Both the position numbers and the translations under genes were made by a program. Shown one piece after another: positions 1 to 7,483 of a stretch of DNA of 13,776 bases; position 1 is the first letter of the stretch, and each line of letters begins with the position of its first letter. The DNA is from an uncultured Lachnoclostridium sp. GTDB taxonomy: Bacteria; Bacillota; Clostridia; Lachnospirales; Lachnospiraceae. The stretch is from positions 1 to 13,776 of the forward strand of contig CABQJX010000072.1 of assembly GCA_902464595.1 (NCBI GenBank), written 5' to 3'. The notes under the pieces were generated by a model. That model was given only the letters and a program-made list of their open reading frames with translations, did no database searches and was not told the DNA's origin.

Positions 1-887
1 TTATTTGGAAGTCGGTCCTGCCGGGAACCATTGACACGGACAAAGGGAACCTCCTCCATCACCCGATCCATGAGATAGTCACGGAGCTCTGTCTCCTTTT
101 TGGCCCGTTCTTCTAATGTAGCCATGGCTAACTCCACGGCCTTTCCATATCCCACAATGCCCGGAACATTTTCTGTACCGGCCCTCCGCTTCCTCTCCTG
201 GGCTCCGCCGTGGATAAAGGAACGGATCTTCACACCTGTGCGTATATAGAGGAAGCCGATCCCCTTAGGACCTTTTAGCTTGTGTCCACTGGAACTGAGC
301 ATATCAATATGATACTCGTCTACATTGATGGGTACATGGGCGAAAGCCTGTACCGCATCCGTATGGAATAAAATTCCTTTTTCCTTTGCCAGCGCTCCAA
401 TTTCCCGAATTGGCTGGATTGTGCCGATCTCATTGTTGGCAAACATAACAGAGATCAAGATGGTATCCGGCCGGATCGCTTTTTTTAACGTGTCCAGCCG
501 AACCCGTCCGCTCTCATCCACATCCAGATAGGTAACCTCAAACCCTCTCTGCTCCAGATACTGACAGGTATGGAGAATGGCATGGTGCTCGATCTTCGTG
601 GTGATAATATGCTTTCCCTTGGAGCTGTAGGCTTCCGCTGTGGCAATGAGAGCCCAATTATCTGCCTCACTCCCCCCAGCAGTGAAATAAATCTCGTTTG
701 TCCTGGCCCCCAGGGCAGAGGCTATGGTCTCCCTGGCGTGAGCCACCGCTTTTTTGCTGTTAGCAGAAAAATCATATACCGAAGAAGGGTTCCCGTAATA
801 TTCTGTAAAATAAGGAAGCATAGCCTCCACCACCTCAGGATGTGTCTTTGTGGTAGCTGCATTGTCCAAATAGATCATCTGTTTCAT
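1..887 (-). CDS. Cysteine desulfurase, NifS/IscS type (3' end outside window)
   Basis: A PLP-dependent class V aminotransferase-fold enzyme that removes sulfur from L-cysteine for Fe-S cluster or thiocofactor assembly in the cytosol. The window holds 295 complete codons plus two bases of the next; family members are about 380-400 residues, so roughly a quarter is missing beyond base 1. The N-terminus reads MIYLDNAATT. The PLP-stacking His is in EHHAI (H101), the PLP Asp is in TDAVQ (D177) and the Schiff-base Lys is K203 in SSGHKLKGPKG. RAGTENVPGIVG (235-246) is another family signature. The catalytic Cys loop lies in the missing part, so IscS and SufS/NifS subtypes cannot be separated fully, though the motifs favour NifS/IscS. 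The start ATG follows AAAGGCGG at a suitable distance. The gene has its own promoter with an overlapping palindrome, which suggests control by an Rrf2-type regulator not present in the window. Confidence 0.93.
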   Translation of the reverse strand, partial: MKQMIYLDNAATTKTHPEVVEAMLPYFTEYYGNPSSVYDFSANSKKAVAHARETIASALGARTNEIYFTAGGSEADNWALIATAEAYSSKGKHIITTKIEHHAILHTCQYLEQRGFEVTYLDVDESGRVRLDTLKKAIRPDTILISVMFANNEIGTIQPIREIGALAKEKGILFHTDAVQAFAHVPINVDEYHIDMLSSSGHKLKGPKGIGFLYIRTGVKIRSFIHGGAQERKRRAGTENVPGIVGYGKAVELAMATLEERAKKETELRDYLMDRVMEEVPFVRVNGSRQDRLPN

Positions 888-942
888 ATTATAAATCCGC
901 CTTTCTGTAGAAGTAAAGTTAAAAGCTTCATCTACTGATGCT

Positions 943-971
943 ACTATACCATAGTATTCCTATAAATTCAA
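943..971 (-). promoter_or_regulatory. Sigma-A promoter of the cysteine desulfurase gene
   Basis: On the minus strand, -35 TTGAAT (966-971) and -10 TATAGT (943-948) are separated by exactly 17 bp. The predicted start is near 936, which gives a leader of about 49 nt before the ATG. The -35 lies in the loop of the inverted repeat at 951-983 and the spacer contains one arm of it. Confidence 0.75.
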
Positions 972-983
972 TAGGAATACTAT
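951..983. promoter_or_regulatory. 13-bp-arm inverted repeat over the promoter (putative Rrf2/IscR-type operator)
   Basis: Perfect arms ATAGTATTCCTAT (951-963) and ATAGGAATACTAT (971-983) are separated by 7 bp. The repeat covers the -35 and most of the spacer of the cysteine desulfurase promoter and lies upstream of the predicted transcription start, so it should act as a DNA site and not as an RNA hairpin. The TTCC...GGAA half-sites recall those of Rrf2-family repressors (CymR/IscR-like) that control cysteine and Fe-S genes in Firmicutes. The regulator assignment is inference. Confidence 0.6.
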
Positions 984-1132
984 TATTTAAAAAATCTTTA
1001 TTTTCCAAAAAAATGAGGGAATCGCAACATGGGATTTTTATGCCAGACACAGTACGCTATATAATAAGCGAAGTACTATAATCGGCAGAATTACCGCATT
1101 TTACGACACCCTCATGGAGCCATTTAAATAAA

Positions 1133-2410
1133 TTAATACAAAGGATACATAATCTGCGCTGTAACTGCGCATGTAATAATAGATAAGATCATATAGGGAA
1201 CTGTAAATTTCAATACTTTCACTGGATTATATCCCCCCGCTGCAAATGCTACCGCAGCCTCTCCAGAACCAGAAGGAAATCCAACTGCAAACATATTGGC
1301 AGTTCCAATGATCAGAACTACTCCTCTCGGATCCCATCCACCAGCGAGAGCAATGGAAGCCGCAATGGGAATCAACACAGTCTGAGTTGCCATATTGGAA
1401 AGGAAGGTGGTCATAATAACCGTAGCGGCAGAAAATACTATCATAACCATCATGGAACTTGGATTTCCTCCCAGAAACTTCAATACCAAGCTGCCAATCG
1501 CATCGCCTGCACCGGATTTTCCTAACGCATCTGCCACAACCAGAACACCTGCAATCATCCATACCATATCTGCAGTCATCGCCTTTACTGCTTCGTCTAC
1601 CTTTAAAACTTTTCCATAGATCATGGCTAAGACGCCAAAAGCCGGGGCAATGTAAAGCATATTTCCAGTCCACTGATTCAGGATCATAAGAAGCATGACC
1701 ACTGCAAATACAATGTATACATATATCTCTTTTCCCTTGGAGAGAAGCTCTGTCTTTTTCGCTTCTTTAAGCGCCGCCTGGTTCAATCCTTCTTCCCTCG
1801 GCATCAACTTCCATGCAAAAATGCAATAGAGAGTCAGAACAACGATACATGGAACTGCAAAGAAAAAGGGATCCAGCATAGTCAAAGCATACTGAGCATC
1901 GGGATAGATTCCCTCATATAAGCCATTCAGAGTGGCGAAGGTTGCCGCCCCCATTCCAATTGGGAACTTAAATTTCCAGGCACAGAGTACTCCGAGGAGA
2001 GGAAGGAGAAGGCGTTTAGCGGTAATATCCCCGGTATCGCCTAGTGTCATAAGGAATACCACCATAATCGTAATCACAGCAGTAGATGGGATAAACTGTG
2101 CAAACACAGCGCCTACCAAATAAAAGATGACAACCAATAGGATCCCCCGTTTTCCCTTCATTGCCTCCATCATACTACTAATCCGTGCCACCAGACTTGT
2201 CTTTGTTAGGACAGAACTCAAAGCCAGCATGGGCGCAATGAGCACTACAATCTTATTTCCAAATCCACTGAAAGCCGCCTGCAGATCCACAACGCCTGTA
2301 GCTGCCAGAAGAGCACAGCATGTCATCGTAGTTACTCCAAAGGGAACCTTGTGCCAGATAAACATCACCATCATAAACAGCGTTACCGCCAACACAATAT
2401 ACATTTCCAT
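1133..2410 (-). CDS. SLC13/DASS (ion transporter) superfamily permease
   Basis: A polytopic inner-membrane transporter of 425 residues, hydrophobic throughout, with about 11-12 predicted membrane segments. It resembles the divalent-anion/Na+ symporter and related ion-transporter families. SNMATQ near residue 335 resembles the SNT-type substrate/Na+ motif of these carriers, and FIPSTAV near 105 is a plausible first-repeat counterpart. The charged stretch MPREEGLNQAALKEAKK (about 204-220) separates two halves and is likely a cytosolic loop. The reading frame is open nine codons further upstream, but I chose the ATG at 2410 because AGGAG lies 7 nt before it and the extension has no ribosome site. 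It is the second gene of an operon, 94 bp after the MBL-fold gene. The substrate is unknown; a di- or tricarboxylate or another organic anion is plausible from family knowledge. I found no convincing terminator after it. Confidence 0.82.
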   Translation of the reverse strand: MEMYIVLAVTLFMMVMFIWHKVPFGVTTMTCCALLAATGVVDLQAAFSGFGNKIVVLIAPMLALSSVLTKTSLVARISSMMEAMKGKRGILLVVIFYLVGAVFAQFIPSTAVITIMVVFLMTLGDTGDITAKRLLLPLLGVLCAWKFKFPIGMGAATFATLNGLYEGIYPDAQYALTMLDPFFFAVPCIVVLTLYCIFAWKLMPREEGLNQAALKEAKKTELLSKGKEIYVYIVFAVVMLLMILNQWTGNMLYIAPAFGVLAMIYGKVLKVDEAVKAMTADMVWMIAGVLVVADALGKSGAGDAIGSLVLKFLGGNPSSMMVMIVFSAATVIMTTFLSNMATQTVLIPIAASIALAGGWDPRGVVLIIGTANMFAVGFPSGSGEAAVAFAAGGYNPVKVLKFTVPYMILSIITCAVTAQIMYPLY

Positions 2411-2417
2411 AACAAAT

Positions 2418-2422
2418 CTCCT
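2418..2422 (-). promoter_or_regulatory. Shine-Dalgarno that sets the permease start
   Basis: AGGAG on the minus strand, 7 nt before the ATG at 2410. This spacing selects the second of two in-frame candidate starts. A 6-bp stem (CAGCCA 2431-2436 with TGGCTG 2447-2452, loop 10 nt) lies just upstream and could modulate access, but it is weak. Confidence 0.6.
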
Positions 2423-2504
2423 ATCTATAACAGCCATTTATCTAACTGGCTGCTGATTCACAATATCACTTGTCCTAAATCCAACCTTTCTTTAACCCTT
2501 TCTT

Positions 2505-3341
2505 TTATTTCATCAGGGCCTTTACCTGTCTTACCCGTTCCGTGATAAAATCAGCCCAGATAGTATCATCCAGATAGGGCTGGCTCTCATCTGTATATTG
2601 CCCTGCCCGATCTACAATTTCAATTTGATTGGGATGGCTTGGAAGAGCAATATCAACATGGATGTTCTTTATCTTCTCGCTGTCTTCCAAAAAACGCTCT
2701 CTGAGATCTGGTGTCAGATATTTGCTGGTGGAATAATACTGGTCATTCATGGTATTGGCTCCTACCCCGCCATGCATTCCCACAACATAGGTATGACCAT
2801 TAGCTGAATTGGTCACTTCCCAGAAAAAACTGGTACAGCCAATGGTATGCCCCGGAGTCAGCATTGTTTTTATGGAAATATTTCCCAGTTTAATCGGTTC
2901 GTCATCGCTGAAAAAACGATCTGCTTCAAACATCTGGGGATGGGAATCAGGATCCAGTACCATAGTTTCCTCTGGACAGGCTTTAAAAAATTCATAATCC
3001 TCTTTAGAAATATAAAGCTCTGCTCCTGTCAGCTCCTTCATAGCCGCCGCTGCCCCACAATGGTCAAAGTGAGCATGGCTGATCAAAATTTTTTTAATAT
3101 CCTTCAGATGAAATCCCAGACGGTAAATAGAATCTACCAGAAGATACAAGCTTTCCGGAATCGCTGTATCAATGAGGATCAATCCATCTCCTGTGTCGAT
3201 CAGATAGCAGCCCACCCAAGTCTGGCCTGCTACATACCAGGTCTGAGGAGCTACCTGAAATGGCTCTACTCTCAGTTTCCATGGCTCGTAAGCTAATGTT
3301 TTTACCGGATCCGTGGTTGGTTTTGTACAACGAAATGACAT
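2505..3341 (-). CDS. MBL-fold metallo-hydrolase, B3-like metal-site pattern
   Basis: A 278-residue metallo-beta-lactamase-fold protein. The metal motif HAHFDH (H89, H91, D93, H94) is followed by TPGHTIG (H165) and PSHP (H236). This set matches the ligand order of subclass B3-type proteins (HxHxDH, His in TPGHT, His in a late HP motif). The usual GD of many MBL hydrolases is replaced by VVGMHGGVG (187-194). No signal peptide or lipobox is visible, so the protein should be cytosolic, which argues against a secreted beta-lactamase. The ATG at 3341 follows AAAGGAG by 9 nt. It leads the operon with the SLC13-type permease and is divergent from a LysR regulator. A lactone, ester or amide hydrolase acting on the imported compound is a reasonable inference; the substrate is not known. 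Confidence 0.85.
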   Translation of the reverse strand: MSFRCTKPTTDPVKTLAYEPWKLRVEPFQVAPQTWYVAGQTWVGCYLIDTGDGLILIDTAIPESLYLLVDSIYRLGFHLKDIKKILISHAHFDHCGAAAAMKELTGAELYISKEDYEFFKACPEETMVLDPDSHPQMFEADRFFSDDEPIKLGNISIKTMLTPGHTIGCTSFFWEVTNSANGHTYVVGMHGGVGANTMNDQYYSTSKYLTPDLRERFLEDSEKIKNIHVDIALPSHPNQIEIVDRAGQYTDESQPYLDDTIWADFITERVRQVKALMK

Positions 3342-3400
3342 ATATTTTATCTCCTTTGTCTTATTTTTTCTTTTCTTTCTTGCAGTTTTTGTATGATTTG

Positions 3401-3429
3401 ATTATAATTGTTCATATATCTTATTTCAA
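3401..3429 (-). promoter_or_regulatory. Promoter of the MBL-SLC13 operon
   Basis: On the minus strand, -35 TTGAAA (3424-3429) and a perfect -10 TATAAT (3401-3406) are separated by 17 bp. The predicted transcription start is near 3394, leaving a leader of about 53 nt, purine-rich and ending in the AAAGGAG site. Confidence 0.75.
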
Positions 3430-3451
3430 CTTATTGATTTTTATATTTTAT

Positions 3452-3466
3452 CTTAAATATTTTAAG
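3452..3466. promoter_or_regulatory. 15-bp palindrome, putative LysR-type operator
   Basis: CTTAAA (3452-3457), TAT, TTTAAG (3461-3466) is a perfect dyad in the intergenic space between the divergent lysR and MBL genes. Its centre at 3459 is about 65 bp upstream of the predicted MBL start, the classical position of a LysR recognition site. It lies 50 bp before the lysR ATG, so autoregulation is also possible. The local DNA is very A+T rich, which raises the chance of coincidental dyads. Confidence 0.5.
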
Positions 3467-3515
3467 TTTATATTCGTCTATTTGTCAAAAACACAAAATA
3501 CAAAGGAGATTTCAC

Positions 3516-4457
3516 ATGGATTTACGTCAAATTGAAAACATCATTGCCATTGAACGGGAACAGAGCATTTCAAAGGCGGCAGAAAAACTGTTTCTCACCC
3601 AATCTGCCTTGAACCAACAGCTGCTCCGTCTGGAAAAGGAGCTGGGACTTCCTCTTTTTGAACGGCGCAATCACTCTATGATCCCTACCTTTGCTGGAAA
3701 AATCTATTTGGCCACCGCTCACCGAATGTTAGATATGAAATCAGAGACTTATAAAATCTTATGTGACATATTGGATGAAACATCAGGAGAAATCTCTGTA
3801 ACCTATTCTCCAGAACGGGGCTCCCTCATGTTTTCTGAGATTTTCCCTATCTTTCATCGAAAATATCCCAATGTAACCTTCCATATCCAAGAAGCTCATG
3901 CTAAAAAAATGGAAAACCTGGTCCTAACAAAGGAGGTCACTCTAGCCTGCTTTGCCTACCAGAATGATCAGATCAATCCTTTACTGGATCATATTGATAC
4001 AAAAAAAGAACTGATGGTCTTAGGAGTCCCTGAAAGCCATCCTCTGGCTCATCTGGCCGGGCCTGAAAGCTATAAAACCCTTCCTGAGATTGACCTGTCC
4101 CTATTTAAAAATGAGCCTTTTGCACTGATCTCCCGACTGACCCGTATGCGGGATATGGCAGATCTTGCTTTCCGTCATGCAGGCTTTTCCCCAAAAATCC
4201 TCTTTGAATCCTCCAACACATACACGGCAGTAAATATGGTAAAGAATCAGGTATGTTCCGCTTTCTTTCCTCAGTCCTATGTAGATCCTCTTGCCCCTAT
4301 CGTCTATTTTACCGCGGTTCCCCGACAGTCCTGGCAGCAGTGTGTTGCCTATTTAAAGGGAAGCTATCTCACAAAGCCGGAGAAGTTTTTTATACAACTG
4401 GTAAAAGCATATGGAGATGGCACGCTCTCCCACATCATGCAGACCCTTCCGCTGTGA
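3516..4457 (+). CDS. LysR-family transcriptional regulator
   Basis: A 313-residue protein of normal length for the family. The winged helix-turn-helix occupies residues 1-60: the pattern SISKAAEKLFLTQSALNQQL (18-37) contains the typical AA..L..TQ.A.. core, followed by LEKELGLPLFERR and a TFAGKIYL continuation. A type 2 periplasmic-binding-like effector domain follows from about residue 90 to 300. The ATG sits 8 nt after AAGGAG. The gene is divergent from the MBL-SLC13 operon across 174 bp that hold the MBL promoter and a palindrome, so this protein is the likely regulator of that operon, probably an activator responding to the transported compound or its product. No convincing promoter for the gene itself could be picked out in the A+T-rich spacer. 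It ends at the shared terminator at 4471-4523. Confidence 0.92.
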   Translation: MDLRQIENIIAIEREQSISKAAEKLFLTQSALNQQLLRLEKELGLPLFERRNHSMIPTFAGKIYLATAHRMLDMKSETYKILCDILDETSGEISVTYSPERGSLMFSEIFPIFHRKYPNVTFHIQEAHAKKMENLVLTKEVTLACFAYQNDQINPLLDHIDTKKELMVLGVPESHPLAHLAGPESYKTLPEIDLSLFKNEPFALISRLTRMRDMADLAFRHAGFSPKILFESSNTYTAVNMVKNQVCSAFFPQSYVDPLAPIVYFTAVPRQSWQQCVAYLKGSYLTKPEKFFIQLVKAYGDGTLSHIMQTLPL

Positions 4458-4470
4458 TCTGCTTGCACAA

Positions 4471-4523
4471 AAAAAGACAGCATCGCGCTGCCCTATTGGG
4501 AAACTGTTCGATGCTGTCTTTTT
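4471..4523. terminator. Bidirectional intrinsic terminator between lysR and fruA
   Basis: A perfect 15-bp stem: AAAAAGACAGCATCG (4471-4485) pairs with CGATGCTGTCTTTTT (4509-4523), with a 23-nt loop that can form CCC/GGG inside. T-runs follow on both strands. It serves the converging lysR (plus) and fruA (minus) genes and ends only 5 bp from the fruA stop codon. Confidence 0.9.
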
Positions 4524-4528
4524 CGTTT

Positions 4529-6511
4529 TTACTCCTGCACGTCCTTTTTTAAGAATCCGAGGATCACGCAGCCTGCTAAGGAGCCGATCACCACCGCTGC
4601 CAGGTACATCACCGGGTTTCCGATGGTTGGCAGGACAAAGATTCCGCCGTGAGGCGCTCTCAGGGTGCACCCAAAGGCCATGGAAAGCCCTCCGGCCAAA
4701 GCAGAGCCAAAGATACAGGATGGGATCACACGAAGGGGATCCTGAGCCGCAAAGGGAATGGCTCCTTCAGAGATAAAGGAGAATCCCATTACGTAATTGA
4801 CAATACCTGACTGACGCTCTTTTTCTGTAAATTTTTTCTTAAAGAAGGTAGTGCACAGTGCAATGGCAAGAGGCGGAACCATTCCCCCGGCCATAACGGC
4901 TGCCATTACTTCAAAATTTCCCTCTGCCAGCTGTGCGGTTCCAAACACATAAGCTGCCTTGTTGAAAGGGCCGCCCATATCAATGGACATCATTCCGCCT
5001 AATACCATTCCCAGAACAAGACGGCTGGTTCCGCCCATCCCATTAAGGAACCCGGTAAGTCCATTGTTGATCATTCCCATATAAGGATTGATGAAGGTGG
5101 TCAGTACAGCTGCCAAAAAGATTCCGATAACCGGATAAAGGAGCACTGGCTTGATTCCCTCCAAGGACTTGGGCAGCTTGGAAAAGAGCTTTTTAAGCCC
5201 TACTACCAGGTAACCTCCTGCGAAACCTGCAAAGAGAGCGCCCAAAAATCCTGCATTCACATCTCCTCCGCCCGGATTGGCAAAGGTGGATCCCATCTTT
5301 GCGATCATGCCAGCCACAAGACCCACAGCAAGTCCGGGACGGTCTGCAATGCTCATTGCAATAAATCCAGCCAGGATCGGAAGCATCATACCAAAGGCCT
5401 GCTCGCCAATGGTCTTTAAGTATGCAGCCAGAGGCGTATTCTTTCCAAAATTAGATGGATCAATGGAATAATCATCAAAGAGGAAGGCAAGGGCAATGAG
5501 GATCCCGCCGCCGATGACAAAGGGGAGCATATGGGATACGCCGTTCATCAGATGCTTGTAGATCGTCCTTCCCAGACTGTCCTTTTCTCCCATCTCCTGA
5601 GAAGCCCCTGCCTCAGAACCCTGATGGTGGTAAACAGGAACGGTTCCGTCTACCGCGTGGCGTATCAGTTCTTCCGCCTTGTGGATCCCATCTGCCACAG
5701 GAACAGTGATCACTGGTTTTCCGTCAAAACGGGCCATCTCCACATTCTTATCCGCGGCCACAATGATAGCCTCTGCCTGGGCAATTTCCTCCCTTGTAAG
5801 CACATTTTGGGCTCCGGCAGAGCCGTCTGTTTCCGCTTTCAGGGAAATTCCCAGTTTCTTTCCTGTATTTTCCAGATTTTCCGCCGCCATATAGGTATGT
5901 GCGATACCAGTTGGACAGGCTGTAACCGCCAGAACGCGGTAAGAAGCTTTTTGGGTACTTTCTTTTAACTGTCTTTCCTCTGTATGGCTCTTTTGTGCCT
6001 GTCCCTCCTTTCCTTCGCCGACATTCTTTCCTGCTCCCTCCGGTGCTCCGAACCGTTCTGTCTCTGCCTGGTCGATGATATTTAAAAATTCGTCCTTATC
6101 TGCTGCTCCTATGAGCCCCTCCTTAAAACCGGGATTCATAAGCAAGGTAGAGAGGCGGGACAATGCCTCCAAATGAACGTCAGCCCCCTCCGCAGGAGCG
6201 GCGATCATAAAGAGTAGATTTGCCAGAGAACCGTCAAACGCCTCATAATCCACTCCCTCAGGAACCACCATGGCCGCCAGCCCTGCTTCCTTCACGGCGT
6301 TTACCTTGGCATGAGGAATGGCGATCCCCTCTCCGATAGCCGTACTTCCCAATCCTTCCCTGGCCAGGATCCCTTCCTTGTATCCTGCCTTATCCTTCAA
6401 TCTTCCTCCTGCATCCATCAAGGATACCAGATGGTCAATAGCTTCCTCTTTAGAGGAAACCTCTGCCCCCAGCTCAATACTCTCCTTCTTCAATAACTCT
6501 GTGATCCGCAT
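4529..6511 (-). CDS. fruA: Fructose-specific PTS permease EIIABC
   Basis: A 660-residue fused PTS transporter that imports fructose while phosphorylating it to fructose-1-phosphate, using phospho-HPr as donor. EIIA spans residues 1-150, with phospho-His H67 in GEGIAIPHAK. A charged linker (about 151-190) leads to EIIB (191-290), with phospho-Cys C199 in TACPTGIAHTYMAAE. EIIC (about 315-655) is the membrane domain, with the family signature GGPFNKAAY and a PHGGIFVLP segment near the end. Length and domain order fit the Firmicutes FruA. The ATG follows AGGAGG by about 9 nt. It lies 20 bp after fruK, so the two are cotranscribed. Specificity for fructose is inferred from the family and from the adjacent fruK; the EIIA-B-C order also occurs in mannitol or 2-O-mannosylglycerate systems, but the sequence motifs here are of the fructose type. 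Confidence 0.95.
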   Translation of the reverse strand: MRITELLKKESIELGAEVSSKEEAIDHLVSLMDAGGRLKDKAGYKEGILAREGLGSTAIGEGIAIPHAKVNAVKEAGLAAMVVPEGVDYEAFDGSLANLLFMIAAPAEGADVHLEALSRLSTLLMNPGFKEGLIGAADKDEFLNIIDQAETERFGAPEGAGKNVGEGKEGQAQKSHTEERQLKESTQKASYRVLAVTACPTGIAHTYMAAENLENTGKKLGISLKAETDGSAGAQNVLTREEIAQAEAIIVAADKNVEMARFDGKPVITVPVADGIHKAEELIRHAVDGTVPVYHHQGSEAGASQEMGEKDSLGRTIYKHLMNGVSHMLPFVIGGGILIALAFLFDDYSIDPSNFGKNTPLAAYLKTIGEQAFGMMLPILAGFIAMSIADRPGLAVGLVAGMIAKMGSTFANPGGGDVNAGFLGALFAGFAGGYLVVGLKKLFSKLPKSLEGIKPVLLYPVIGIFLAAVLTTFINPYMGMINNGLTGFLNGMGGTSRLVLGMVLGGMMSIDMGGPFNKAAYVFGTAQLAEGNFEVMAAVMAGGMVPPLAIALCTTFFKKKFTEKERQSGIVNYVMGFSFISEGAIPFAAQDPLRVIPSCIFGSALAGGLSMAFGCTLRAPHGGIFVLPTIGNPVMYLAAVVIGSLAGCVILGFLKKDVQE

Positions 6512-6531
6512 GGATAAGCCCCTCCTACTGT

Positions 6532-7434
6532 TTAAAGTGTGTAAAACAATTTCATAATATCGTCTTTTGTGCCAATCCCCTCTGAAAATGCCGTGGCCCC
6601 TCCGCAGGCGGTTCCAAGCCTGAGGGCATAGCCGTAATCACCGGTCTCCAAGTATCCGGCTACAAAGCCTGCCACCATAGAATCCCCAGCCCCCACGGAA
6701 TTTTTCACGGTTCCTTTCGCCGGCTTCTGATGGTAAACCTGATCATTTTCATCTACTAAAATGGCCCCGGCCCCGGCCATAGACACCAGCACATTAACCG
6801 CCCCAAGCTCCCGCAGCTTCCTGGCGTGGTCTATGATCTCATCTTCACCCTTCAGCTCTTTTCCGAAGATCTGTCCCAGTTCGTGGTTATTCGGTTTAAT
6901 AAGGAATGGATGGTACTTGAGTACCCCAAGAAGCAGATCCTTCTCCGCATCTACCACAGCCAGGACTTTTTTTCCTTCCAGCTGCCCCAGGATCCTCTCA
7001 TAGACATCCTCTCCAACCGCTGCCGGTATGCTTCCCGAAAGCACAAGGACGTCTCCTTCTTTTAAGAAAGACAGCTTTTGAAACAGCTTTTCCACATCCT
7101 CCTTTTGGATCTCAGGCCCCATGCCGTTGATCTCGCTCTCCTGATCGGACTTTAACTTTACATTGATCCGAGACATACCTTTTTCCACATGGATAAAATC
7201 GGACTGAAATCCCAGCTGCTCGACCCCCCGCTCGATCTCTCTCCCTGTAAATCCGGCCACAAAGCCCAAGGCCCGGCTGGAAAATCCCAGATTCGAGAGA
7301 AGGGCGGACACATTGATTCCCTTTCCTCCATAGAAGATCCGTTCCCTTACCGTTCTGTTTACTTTTCCCAGAGTAAAATGCTCTACAGAAACAACGTAGT
7401 CCAGGGCCGGATTAAAGGTCACTGTGTAAATCAT
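6532..7434 (-). CDS. fruK: 1-phosphofructokinase
   Basis: A 300-residue PfkB/ribokinase-family sugar kinase that converts fructose-1-phosphate, the product of the PTS, to fructose-1,6-bisphosphate with ATP. Visible motifs are the N-terminal TFNPALD (substrate Asp D12), GGKGINVS (36-43), LSGSIP (132-137), IKPNNHEL (179-186) and the anion-hole/catalytic NSVGAGDS (D251). The frame is open six codons upstream to an ATG at 7452, but MIYTVTFNPALD is the usual family N-terminus, and GGGGG lies 11 nt before this ATG whereas the upstream ATG has no ribosome site. The start at 7434 is therefore preferred. It follows rpiR by 97 bp, which carry a good promoter and two palindromes, and precedes fruA by 20 bp. 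The closely related tagatose-6-phosphate kinase (LacC) is excluded mainly by context. Confidence 0.93.
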   Translation of the reverse strand: MIYTVTFNPALDYVVSVEHFTLGKVNRTVRERIFYGGKGINVSALLSNLGFSSRALGFVAGFTGREIERGVEQLGFQSDFIHVEKGMSRINVKLKSDQESEINGMGPEIQKEDVEKLFQKLSFLKEGDVLVLSGSIPAAVGEDVYERILGQLEGKKVLAVVDAEKDLLLGVLKYHPFLIKPNNHELGQIFGKELKGEDEIIDHARKLRELGAVNVLVSMAGAGAILVDENDQVYHQKPAKGTVKNSVGAGDSMVAGFVAGYLETGDYGYALRLGTACGGATAFSEGIGTKDDIMKLFYTL

Positions 7435-7455
7435 ATTTCTTGCAACCCCCATATT

Positions 7456-7472
7456 GTGAAATTTTATTTCTT
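7456..7472. promoter_or_regulatory. Putative RpiR operator O2 (downstream of fruK -10)
   Basis: On the minus strand AAGAAATAAAATTTCAC, a near-perfect dyad around GAAAT-AAA-ATTTC. It covers about +5 to +21 of the predicted fruK transcript, a roadblock or repressor position. It shares 11 consecutive bases (GAAATAAAATT) with the site at 8421-8437. Confidence 0.6.
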
Positions 7473-7483
7473 TGCTTACCCTT

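Noticed and set aside
1050..1078. Imperfect hairpin AGTACGCT ... AGCGAAGTACT downstream of the permease gene as its terminator
   Set aside because: The stem has a 3-nt bulge and no T-run follows on the minus strand, so it does not meet the pattern of an intrinsic terminator.
2411..2437. N-terminal extension of the permease to an ATG at 2437
   Set aside because: The extension is polar, lacks a ribosome site, and AGGAG lies at ideal spacing before the ATG at 2410.
2505..3341. A beta-lactam resistance gene
   Set aside because: The B3-like ligands alone do not show lactamase activity; there is no signal peptide and the operon partner is a transporter.
3434..3474. A promoter for lysR (TTGATT with TATATT or TTTATA)
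   Set aside because: No pair of hexamers has acceptable spacing, and the A+T-rich spacer gives many chance matches.
5531..5968. Plus-strand open frame of 145 codons inside fruA
   Set aside because: It is antisense to a clear EIIB/EIIC coding region, has no ribosome site and no recognisable family.
7435..7452. Upstream start for fruK at 7452
   Set aside because: No ribosome site, and the PfkB family normally begins at the MIYTVTFNPALD sequence.
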